From Trachelipus rathkii (lineage: Eukaryota; Arthropoda; Malacostraca; Isopoda; Trachelipodidae): a stretch of 19,841 nt of DNA. A program made the position numbers and the translations under genes. Numbering within the stretch: position 1 is the stretch's first letter; each line of letters begins with the position of its first letter. Location of the stretch: NCBI GenBank assembly GCA_015478945.1, contig JABUQX010065390.1:1-19841 (forward strand), in the 5' to 3' direction. Of this stretch, positions 9,374-16,997 are shown in pieces. Below the pieces are notes generated by a model. It did no database searches. It was not told where the DNA came from and saw only the letters and a list, made by a program, of their open reading frames with translations.

Positions 9374-9492
9374 GTGCCATGTCTTGTAACCCTTCTTTTG
9401 GAGGAATTGGGAAAGGACATCTTATGAAAGAAGTTGATGCTCTAGATGGAATATGCAGCAAAATCTGTGATATTACTGGCATTAGCTACAAA
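9374..9492 (+). CDS. MTO1: MTO1 internal exon (first visible): MnmG/GidA flavin-binding region
   Basis: Part of the mitochondrial tRNA modification protein MTO1, the eukaryotic MnmG/GidA. With GTPBP3 it installs the 5-taurinomethyl (or related) group on wobble uridine 34 of certain mitochondrial tRNAs, using FAD and a folate donor, inside mitochondria (known for the family). The exon translates to [16 protein letters not shown] and 'MKEVDALDG', the most conserved stretch after the N-terminal nucleotide-binding fold, then [14 protein letters not shown]. The acceptor is TTCTTCAG (AG at 9372-9373). The first two bases complete a codon from an upstream exon that is not in the window. The donor is AAA|GTAAAA at 9493, phase 0. 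There are no stops or odd substitutions, and the copy looks functional. Confidence 0.95.
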
Positions 9493-9740
9493 GTAAAAAA
9501 TAATATTTTCTTATATCATTTTACTAAATTAATTATGATTTTGGCTCATAGAATGATTTAAATTTAGGAAAGAAACCTTCCAGAATTTTTTTTTTTTTTT
9601 GAAGTAATTAACTATTTCTGACCATTTGTTCTCTATGTTGGTTGGTAATTACATTTCTGTACAGATTTTATTAGTAGGCTAAACTTAAATTCTATTAAAT
9701 AAAATTGCAAATTTAAAATTTTTGTGAAATTAATTTTCAG
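9493..9740 (+). other. MTO1: MTO1 intron, 248 bp
   Basis: GT...AG intron in phase 0, from GTAAAA to TTAATTTTCAG. It is AT-rich with a poly-T run near 9587-9600 and contains no mobile element that I can recognise. It is much shorter than the following intron. Confidence 0.9.
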
Positions 9741-9903
9741 ATTCTTAACAAGACTAAAGGTCCTGCAGTTTGGGGTTATAGAGCACAAATTGATCGCTCT
9801 CTTTACATGATTGAACTACAAAAGGAGCTGTTTCACACAAAAAATTTACACATAATCGAAGCTTCAGTAGAGGATCTTATATTAGAGACGTCAGATCACT
9901 CGG
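9741..9903 (+). CDS. MTO1: MTO1 internal exon (second visible)
   Basis: Continues the MnmG/GidA reading frame without interruption. It opens ILNKTKGPAVWGYRAQIDRS, the conserved 'KGPAV-x(3)-RAQ-x-D' block found just after the first exon's motif in bacterial GidA and animal MTO1. It then runs LYMIELQKELFHTKNLHIIE and ends ASVEDLILETSDHSG. The family's 'V-x-D-L' segment, where the chain returns to the flavin domain, is present. The acceptor is TTTTCAG at 9734-9740; the donor GTGAGC begins at 9904, leaving phase 1. The exon is 163 bases, 54 codons plus one base. Length and spacing from the previous block agree with the family, so no residues seem to be missing. Confidence 0.95.
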
Positions 9904-10261
9904 GTGAGCATGCACAATTGCACATGATTAAATAATAAGTTGAAATAAATAATTAATTTATGAAACAAATCCAATTTTTTGGCCTTTCAGCTTTTATTAG
10001 TATTAAAACTAATAGCAATTTTAAATTTAATTGTCCATTAATGTAAGTAGTAGTATTAATAATATTTTAGTAACTTAATGGATTCAAATTTCTTACATTT
10101 CTATCCTCGTCATATTTGTTGTATTTTATTTTTTATTATGTGCTAAATTACTAACAAAGGTTCCCTCATTATATCCTTTCTACTTTATATGTTGACATGT
10201 ATATGCTCCTGCTTTTTGTTCTATCTCGATCATTCCAGGTTTTATTATTTATTATTCACAG
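9904..10261 (+). other. MTO1: MTO1 intron, 358 bp
   Basis: GTGAGC...TTCACAG intron in phase 1. AT-rich, with no recognised repeat or mobile element. Confidence 0.88.
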
Positions 10262-10471
10262 GTAGGAGACATAAATGCTGTGGTGTCATCCTTGGCAATG
10301 GAGAAAGGATTTTTTGTAGCACTCTTGTATTGACGACAGGAACATTTTTAAGAGGAACAATTAATTTTGGATTAGAAGTCAAGCCAGCAGGAAGAATCGG
10401 AGATTTACCTGCAGTTGGATTAGCAAGAACATTAGAAAGTCTTAATTTTAAATTGGGAAGGTTAAAAACTG
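10262..10471 (+). CDS. MTO1: MTO1 internal exon (third visible)
   Basis: After the split Gly codon it reads RRHKCCGVILGNGERIFCST, then LVLTTGTFLRGTINFGLEVK and PAGRIGDLPAVGLARTLESL. It ends in FKLGRLKTG. The block 'T-T-G-T-F-L-R-G-x-I' followed by 'AGR-x-GD-x-P' and 'GRLKTG' is diagnostic of MnmG/GidA and part of the FAD-binding domain. In other species the chain continues with TPPR, which would be the first residues of the next exon; no such exon is found in the remaining 9.3 kb. The acceptor is TTATTCACAG (AG at 10260-10261); the donor is G|GTAATT at 10472, phase 1. Together the three exons cover about 165 residues, roughly a quarter of a protein near 650-700 residues long. Confidence 0.95.
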
Positions 10472-10899
10472 GTAATTAATTTTCTTCATATTATTATTAT
10501 TTTGATAAAATTTCCACATACAAAGCAACAACAACAACTCGCCTAAAGAAAATTGCTGAAATAAGTAAAGAGATTGAAGTTTCTTGAAAGATTGACCATT
10601 GAAAGTAATAGCTATCAATTCTTTTATAAGTATTTTTAATTTTAGCTCTTGCTTCATTTTACACGTGAGCATATAAGAAAGGTGGATTCCTCTTCGCTTT
10701 ATGCTGCATCATAAAATTACTACTATGGTCTTTAGTTAAAATACGTAAATCAAAGGTCACGACCACATTTTAAACTTAAAGCATTAAATAACTATAGCTA
10801 TTGCATTTAAAGTTCTCTTTTGAAAGAAGGTATATAAAAAATTAAAATATTAATAATAAAATTAAGCTTAGTCAACACTAATTATAAATAAAACTAGAT
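10472..10899 (+). other. MTO1: Start of a long MTO1 intron, no recognised element
   Basis: From the GTAATT donor to the first sign of the Copia-associated sequence. AT-rich and noncoding. The intron must continue beyond the window because no downstream MTO1 exon is visible. Confidence 0.7.
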
Positions 10900-10914
10900 C
10901 TTAATTTCTTAAAC

Positions 10915-10968
10915 GATGACGTCACTCCATAAAATGAAATCCTTTTTCAACGTAGATGACGTCACTCC
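10915..10968. promoter_or_regulatory. Duplicated CRE/ATF palindromes (TGACGTCA x2), possible LTR enhancer
   Basis: GATGACGTCACTCC occurs at 10915-10928 and again, identical, at 10955-10968, 40 bp apart. TGACGTCA (10917-10924 and 10957-10964) is the full consensus site of CREB/ATF bZIP factors. A TATAAAAA lies at 10981-10988 on the + strand, and TATA-like sequence (around 10881-10890) lies on the other side in minus orientation. The pair sits just beyond the Copia polypurine tract, where that element's 3' LTR would be, so it may be part of the LTR promoter. It could also be an accidental intronic duplication. Confidence 0.4.
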
Positions 10969-11025
10969 CTTTCCTGTAATTATAAAAATACATTTGATAG
11001 TTTAGTAGATTTAATCAGCTAAACC

Positions 11026-11098
11026 ATTTTTCTCTTCTCTCTCTCTCTCTCTTCTTCCCCTTCTCTCTCTCATCTTCCTCTCCTGTCCTCTTTCCTTC
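11026..11098 (-). other. Polypurine tract at the end of the Copia coding region
   Basis: On the minus strand a purine-rich run of about 70 bases, mostly AGAGAG and GGAAGA, directly follows the stop at 11099-11097 of the Copia frame. Position and composition fit the polypurine primer for plus-strand DNA synthesis that precedes a 3' LTR, although a plain (CT)n microsatellite is possible. The LTR would then begin near 11025 on the minus strand with TGGTTT. Confidence 0.45.
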
Positions 11099-12715
11099 AA
11101 CATATAACCTCATTTTGGCGGCTCTCGCTTCCTTCTTTCATTAACACATCCGCTCTCTGTGCTTTTGTGCTTATCCATGATATTTTATTTATTTCTTTCA
11201 TTTCAATCATTTTAAAAACAGCGATGCCTATACTCAATCATTTACTTGTCACTCCTGAAGTGGAATAGATTGCTTTACTCAATGTTTTGCTATCAGTTTT
11301 TATATTTCTAAGATCATTTTCCCCTGTAATTTCTTTCCATATGTTTTTCAAATGAAAAAAAATAGTTGTTTCAGCCCCTTCATCCAATGCTAACGTTTCT
11401 GTTTCTATTGTTGATCTTGCCACCCTCTTGTCAACTCCCAATTTGCAAAGTAAATCAGACATTTTTTCCTACTTTCATTTACCAAACTAATTATATAACC
11501 TATTTGTGACTTCTCTTTGTCAACATTTCCCAATGAAACGTCTGTGTACACTTGAAAGCTAATTCTTCTTTCTCTTAACTCATCCATTTTTATTCTTAAC
11601 TCTTCTCTTCTTATTTCCTTAATTGTGGGTATAGAAGAGCATGACTTGATAGATGAAGCTGCAAAGGAGGCAGGTTTGATTGGAAGGAAGATTACATTGG
11701 ATATTCTGTGTCTGAATTTAGATTATTGGTGTACAAATCATGTTTATCTTTGTGGCAGTCCCTGTGGAATAGAGAACGCAGTATACTCACTAAAGTCAAG
11801 CCATTGATTTAAGATTGGTCATATACTTACAACATTGGAAGGAGGAATTAAGTAGCTTTGTCTAGATTGAGGATCGGTACTACAAAGTTGATTCATGCGC
11901 ACTTTTTTCAAAATAGACCTCCGTCTATTTGTGTATATACACTGTAATGTGAGACTTACTTTACAACATCTTTTCATTGAGTGTCCAACTTTTCGGGTTC
12001 ATAGACAACATTTGATAAATACTTGTGATACTCTTTCTCTCAATTTTGATTTATTTAATATTCTTTTTCTTTTTCCGGCAAATACTCTTTTAAAATTTTT
12101 GAAAGATATAAATTTTCTAAATCTGATTTGATTATGAAGATGAATCTCAATTACCTTAGAAGCTGAAGATATAATGGATCTTTTTATGAATTGTCTGATT
12201 TGAAGAAGTTCTATGAACAGTTGCAAAATTGCCCTAGCAGGTGGCTGCAACGAAAACTAAATCGAGTAAATCACAGGCTTTCATTCAGGTTGGTTTCATT
12301 TGCCTTGAGCTCGTGATAGCCTGAAGAGCATTATTTTGTCTACCTGGAGGGATGGCATTATTTTCATTATAATTATTCCATTTTCTTTTCATTTCTTTAT
12401 TTAATTTTTCTCTCCTTTTTTCATAGTTCAGTAGATCTCATCATCTGTTTGCAGCTGTTTTATCAGTTTTCTTGACTCATCCATAAACATCCTTCTTCTT
12501 GTTTCACTTCCACTCTTATGTATTTAAATAATCCTTGCTCTTCTGTTCCTATTTTTAATTTTTTATTAATTGCCCTTATGACTACTTCGAATATGTCATT
12601 TCCTCCATATAATAAATCGTCCACGTGGGTCCACATTACTCCTATTAGTTCATTAGTTCATTATTTCTTTGTCAACTAAATATTGTTGGATCTAAAGAGC
12701 ATTTCTCTCCCCTAC
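11097..12715 (-). mobile_element. Copia (Ty1-like) LTR retrotransposon remnant, split by a LINE
   Basis: On the minus strand the order is that of a Copia polyprotein 3' end. The RT motif region reads LIGVMWTHVDDLLYGGND (VDD at 12624-12616), preceded by DPTIF. It continues with IFEVVIRAINKKLKIGTEEQ and GLFKYIRVEVKQEEG, then weak RT-thumb remains to about 12140. After a plus-strand insertion, RNase H resumes at about 11640 with the linker MDELRERRISFQVYTDVSLG and NVDKEKSQIGYIISLVNE. It goes on ARSTIETETLALDEGAE, IKTDSKTLSKAIYSTSG, EINKISWISTKAQRADVLM and a stop at 11099-11097. Several frameshifts and stops show that it is dead. There is no gag, integrase or 5' LTR; the 5' side is lost at the AT tract. 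Confidence 0.82.
11620..12131 (+). mobile_element. Jockey/I-like LINE 3' fragment inserted in the Copia remnant
   Basis: Forward-strand remains of the C-terminal half of a LINE polyprotein. First is an RNase H-like piece, VGIEEHDLIDEAAKEAG (about 11624-11675), the usual 'G-x-x-x-D-x-L/I-A-K-x-A' region. Next is LSRLRIGTTKLIHAHFFQNR (about 11857-11917), the family's 'LRIGHT-x-L-T-H' block. Last is CNVRLTLQHLFIECPTF with Arg (about 11945-12007), the Cys-His knuckle 'C-x-x-L-T-x-x-H-L-x-x-x-CP-x-x-x-x-R' near the end of Jockey- and I-type elements. The pieces are in several frames. The Copia RT lies on one side and the Copia RNase H on the other, both on the opposite strand, so the LINE inserted into the older Copia. 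It has no reverse transcriptase and is strongly 5'-truncated. Confidence 0.7.
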
Positions 12716-12730
12716 TTCCATTCATTGTTT

Positions 12731-12804
12731 TATTATATATATATTGCTATTATTAATATTTATATATTATCTATATAATATATATAAATTATTAATTTTT
12801 ACAC

Positions 12805-12884
<80 letters not shown>

Positions 12885-12885
12885 A

Positions 12886-12917
<32 letters not shown>

Positions 12918-13020
12918 TACTATATAATATGTACTATATATATATATATATAAATAATATATATATATATATTATATATAATATATATATATATATCTAT
13001 ATATATAATATATAATATAT
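12731..13020. repeat. (AT)n microsatellite
   Basis: A long, imperfect AT tract, most regular from about 12807 onward. It ends the Copia remnant on its upstream side. Confidence 0.95.
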
Positions 13021-13047
13021 AGAATTGTCGAGAAAGTTTGCAAATAC

Positions 13048-13050
<3 letters not shown>

Positions 13051-13114
<64 letters not shown>

Positions 13115-13258
13115 ATAATATATATAATATATATATATATAATATATTAATATATTATACTATATTATAATATATATATATAATATATATATATATAGGT
13201 GGATGAGTGAGTATATATATACTATATATATATATATATATATATATTATATTATATA

Positions 13259-13299
<41 letters not shown>

Positions 13300-13325
13300 T
13301 TATATAATATATATATATATATATA
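13051..13325. repeat. (AT)n microsatellite with a short non-AT interruption
   Basis: An AT tract separated from the previous one by about 30 bp of unique sequence and interrupted at about 13197-13213 by AGGTGGATGAGTGAGT. It runs straight into the left end of the element at 13328. Confidence 0.95.
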
Positions 13326-13327
13326 TA

Positions 13328-14238
13328 CCGTTAACCGGGGTAATTCAGAATTCCTGGGCAATTTCAGAATTTTTAGTTTTTAGTGTTTTACAAAAAAACT
13401 AAAAAGTTTTACAAAAAAAAAATTTTTTTAATAAAAGTTGTAGCAGACTAACAGGTGCAATGAACTGCAAAAAAAGTTTTTTTAAAAAATATATAAATAA
13501 CCTAGATTTTTTTATTTTTCTTTAAAAAAATTTTTTTTTTAAAAATTGGTAATTTTGATTTATAAGGTCTGTGTACAAAAAATAAAGAAAAAATTGTAAA
13601 ATTTGATCACTTACTATTTGATATTACAGGTTTTAAGCTATGTATACATAAAAATAACATAGTGATAGCAACATTGCATTAAAAAGTTATTTAACATTAT
13701 GAACCCCAGGGCATTTCAGATTTCCATTCTATTCCCCCCCCCCCCGTCACCCTTGACTGGGGGCCAATTGACTCAGTAACCACGGAATCAACCTCTGGAG
13801 GCATACGAAAACCCATAAAAAAAATCCCCGAAACACATACAAAACTAAAAAGAGCTAAACAAATTGCTAAGTGCCCAGATTTAACAAAAAATCAGTTAAA
13901 TCTGGCAATGCAGGCTAATTTATCATTCTAACTTACTACTAACACGTTAGGAAGCTCATTTCAGCTAGTGTCAACCCAAAATAGGTAAATTTTTATAATA
14001 TTTTTTTAGGTAGCATTAAATTGCCCAAAAAAAAATTTTTCCTTCTTTTTTTTAACATTGTAAAAATTATTATTTCATTTTCTTTTTTAATTTTTTTACA
14101 TTAAATTGATTAAATTAAAAAATGCCAACATTTTCTTATAGGACCTAGAACTAATTTCTGTAAGTGTAATAGTTTTTAAGTTACAGTTACTTAAAACCAA
14201 AAAGAGCGAACAAATTCTGAAATTTGCCCGGTTAACGG
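13328..14238. mobile_element. Non-autonomous TIR element, 911 bp, flanked by TA
   Basis: The left end is CCGTTAACCGGG and the right end is its exact reverse complement, CCCGGTTAACGG; both are flanked by TA. Inside the ends, similarity continues: left CAATTTCAGAATTTTT and right (reverse complement) CAAATTTCAGAATTTG. The left side carries one extra diverged copy of the motif (GGGTAATTCAGAATTCCT), a partial tandem duplication. TA flanks fit a Tc1/mariner-like or similar DNA element, but insertion in an (AT)n tract makes the true target duplication unreadable. There is no transposase; the interior is AT-rich with long A and T runs and a 12-C run at 13734-13745. A related motif, CCAGGGCATTTCAGATTT, occurs at 13706-13723. 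Confidence 0.7.
13734..13745. repeat. C homopolymer, 12 bp
   Basis: Twelve consecutive C residues inside the TIR element, a likely spot for length errors. Confidence 0.85.
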
Positions 14239-14307
<69 letters not shown>

Positions 14308-14321
14308 CTATTATAGTAAAT

Positions 14322-14365
<44 letters not shown>

Positions 14366-14385
14366 TATATATACTATATATATAA
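14239..14385. repeat. (AT)n microsatellite, right flank of the TIR element
   Basis: An imperfect AT tract that continues directly from the TA beside the right terminal repeat. Confidence 0.93.
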
Positions 14386-14466
14386 TTGCATGCTATTTAG
14401 GATACATTATCAAAGATCAAGTTAATTATGCTGTCATTTTTAATTTAATTAAAAATAATATATACT

Positions 14467-15720
14467 ATTAAAGACACATTCTTTTTCGTCGCCGAAATCT
14501 TAAATCTTCCGGATCCTAATAAATACATTATGGGAAGTTCCGACGTAGAAAGTTTGCTCACTAACGTGCCCTTGAAAGAAACATGGACATCATTCTTAAC
14601 TCATTATTTGCCAACACATCCACTGTTAACGGTCTGGATAAATCAAGTTTTGAGGAGTTATTATACATAGCTACAAGATATAATTTCTTTATTTAATGGA
14701 AAATTTTATTAGCAAGTTGATGGTGTTGCTATGGGTAGTCCTTTGGGGCCTAATCTAACTAACATTTTCATGTGCTATTTGGAATCTATTGGCTTAATGA
14801 ATGCTCGGAGGAATTTTAACCGGTTTTCTATAGAAGATACGTAGATGACTCCTTTTTACTTTTTAAATCCAGACACGAAATTGATTTTTGTTTTTACAAT
14901 ATATATATTCAAAACACCAAAATATTAATTTCACTGTGGATATTGAAGAGGGAGGAGACTCCTTTGCATTTCTTGATGTTAAAATATATAAGGAAAACAA
15001 CAAATTTCAAACAAGCGTTTTTTTAACAAGTAAATTTAATTCATTTATTTCCCATGATTATAAAATTAATTTACTTAAAACGCAGGGTTATAAATTAATT
15101 GACTTAAAAAGGAATTTCGATAGAGTATACAAGATCTCATCTACATATATATTAATCTTTCGAATGAATTTGACTTCCTAAAGACGCTATTTCTAAAGAA
15201 TGATTTCCCAGTTATCATTGACAACATATTTAGGAAACAACTTTCGTTAAAATTTCAGCAAAATACCTTGTACTTATTTAACAGTCAATACCTAAAGATG
15301 CTATATGAAAACTTACCTTTATGGAGGAGGAGAAGTTGTGAAATTGAACGCAGAATGAAAGGAATTTTAAAATCAAATTACCCCAAAAACACTTCGATTA
15401 GCTTTTTCAAATGAAAATTAAAAATGGGAAAATTCTTCAAAGTTAAAGATAAACTTCCTTTACCTTTATGTTTATCAGGTGATATACAAATACAAGTGCG
15501 GTGACTTGATTCCACCTACATAGGAAAAGACTACTCGTAGTCTTTCTATCGCATTTGCTGAAACATAAAGGTATCATCTATAGAAAACTTGAACATCTGC
15601 CACTTCGCGCGATTTATACTCCGGACAAAGGAAACAGTATAGGCCACCACCTGAAGGGCAAGAACATAATACTCTGGAATAGGTTCTCCCCTACCCTAAA
15701 CAAAATACTATAATGACTAT
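14467..15720 (+). mobile_element. Penelope-like retroelement remnant: reverse transcriptase and GIY-YIG endonuclease
   Basis: Forward-strand pieces follow the order of Penelope-like elements. The RT starts KDTFFFVAEILNLPDPNKYI and MGSSDVESLLTNVPLKET (motif A Asp). Motif B is VDGVAMGSPLGPNLTNIFMC (about 14715-14775) and motif C FYRRYVDDSFLLFKS (about 14826-14870). Then come IDFFLQYIYSKHQNINFTVD and SFAFLDVKIYKENNKFQTSV (14888-15030), the conserved 'FLD-x-K-I' region. Downstream a GIY-YIG-type nuclease is visible as YKYKCGD (about 15485), YIGK with TTRSLSI (about 15519-15550), then HKGIIYRKLEHLPLRA (about 15565-15610). At least five frame changes and several stops separate the pieces. The N-terminal region is missing. 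The catalytic YVDD is still encoded. Penelope-like elements are known to insert with partial and inverted copies. Confidence 0.85.
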
Positions 15721-16390
15721 GGCTCTATAACAATAACCTGTGATGTAACAAAATGAAAAAAAATAACAGCAATAAATAACTACCTTTTAAATTGAGTGAT
15801 TTCTTCTTTGGCTACTTTTCTTTAAGAGTTCTTTACAAATTACTTAGAGGATGAGAGAGGTCTTTGGTCACCCAGGAAAAAAAACATTGAAATAAGCAGC
15901 TGGCTGATGGGCATCGCAGCAGAAGTCCCCAGTGACAACGATTTGGTGTTAAATGTGTTGTTTAATCACTCGCCAACACATTCTCTCACCACAATGCAAA
16001 GGCCGCACTCATTCAATTTCATAAAACGAATAAACGAAAAAAATATGTATGTGTATATAAAAAAATAATAATATCAAGCATCATCTTCAGGCACAAGCAA
16101 GCAAAAATAAAAAAACATCGAGAAAAGAAAAGACCTGTTAACTATATTACAAAGATAAGAAAAAAGATTTAAAAGAGCTTACATAAAATGTAATCATACA
16201 CAAAAAAAAACTTACGGGCTCCTCTTACTCTCTTCATCCTGGGAACTTGTTACCCCTCAAACAGATTTCTTTAGCAATTCATTTTAAAAAGTATTATACA
16301 GAAAACAAAAAACAACAAAATAAATGAACAAAATGTGCTTTTATCTGGAAAACAGATTACTTTAATAACAGGAAAAAAAAACTACTACAA
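15721..16390. other. Noncoding stretch downstream of the Penelope-like element
   Basis: No open frame or terminal repeat is recognised. On the minus strand the segment around 16060-16110 contains TGCCTGAAGATGATGCTTGA, a phrase like those I recall from the noncoding ends of Penelope-like elements, and 15890-15960 is the least AT-rich part. It could be an inverted piece of a second Penelope-like copy, but I cannot confirm that. Confidence 0.3.
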
Positions 16391-16400
16391 AAACAAATCC

Positions 16401-16529
16401 ACACACCCCACTCACCACCTGAATGAGTGGGAAGAGGAAATAGAATAATAAATAATAAAATAATAAATAATAATAATAATATAATAATAAATTAATAATA
16501 TAATAATATAATAATAATAATAATAATAG
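16401..16529 (+). repeat. Hairpin followed by (AATA/ATA)n microsatellite
   Basis: CCCACTC (16407-16413) pairs with GAGTGGG (16425-16431). AAGAGGAAATAG follows, then about 88 bp of AATA/AAT units. The layout, hairpin then AAGAGG then tail, repeats that of the LINE end at 8209-8256, so this may be a third LINE-type 3' end on the + strand. The unique part upstream is not recognisably related. Confidence 0.4.
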
Positions 16530-16569
16530 AGGAAAAAGATGGTGAGGAAAACCTTCACGCTGCCAAAAC

Positions 16570-16640
16570 CCTGCGGAAGGAAACCCCCACACACACCTCC
16601 CCCCTTAAATCCCCCCACCCCACCACACCCACTCATCCAT
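16570..16640 (-). other. Possible polypurine tract and 3' LTR start of the Gypsy element
   Basis: On the minus strand, downstream of the Gypsy coding region, the text reads GGGGTGGGGGGATTTAAGGG, then GGGAGG, then TGTGTGTGGGGG. A G-rich tract followed by TG is the normal junction between polypurine primer and 3' LTR. The LTR would run to lower coordinates through the (ATA)n tract; its far end was not found. Confidence 0.35.
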
Positions 16641-16730
16641 TACGAGCCCCAAACACCCGCACACACCACCAGCCCTTAGAGGATCCCGTTCTTTTCTTCT
16701 CAATTCCAATTCTAAACCTTCACCATAAAT

Positions 16731-16776
16731 TTTTTTTTTTTTTTTTTTGTTTTTTTTTTTTTTATTTTTTTTTTTA
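16731..16776. repeat. Poly-T tract
   Basis: About 45 bases of T with single G and A interruptions; poly-A on the minus strand. It lies between the Gypsy coding region and its presumed LTR. Confidence 0.9.
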
Positions 16777-16997
16777 TAACCATCACCAATCTTAAAACTA
16801 AATTATAGAAACATTTTTAAAACATTACTCCAACACTATACTAAAAAACTTCTCACAACGTATTACTATATACAAACTAAACTATACAAGCTATCATGAC
16901 ATTACATACACTAAAGAAATGAGAAATAAAAGGAATTATAGTAGAATACAAATAAAAGTCAAAAGAAGGGCCCCAAACAGGGACACTCCAGAAGTGC

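Noticed and set aside
13155..13361. Minus-strand frame of alternating Tyr and Ile
   Set aside because: Direct translation of an (AT)n tract.
16362..16636. Minus-strand open frames rich in Tyr, Ile and Leu
   Set aside because: They come from translating the (ATA)n microsatellite and its flanks; low-complexity, not a membrane protein gene.
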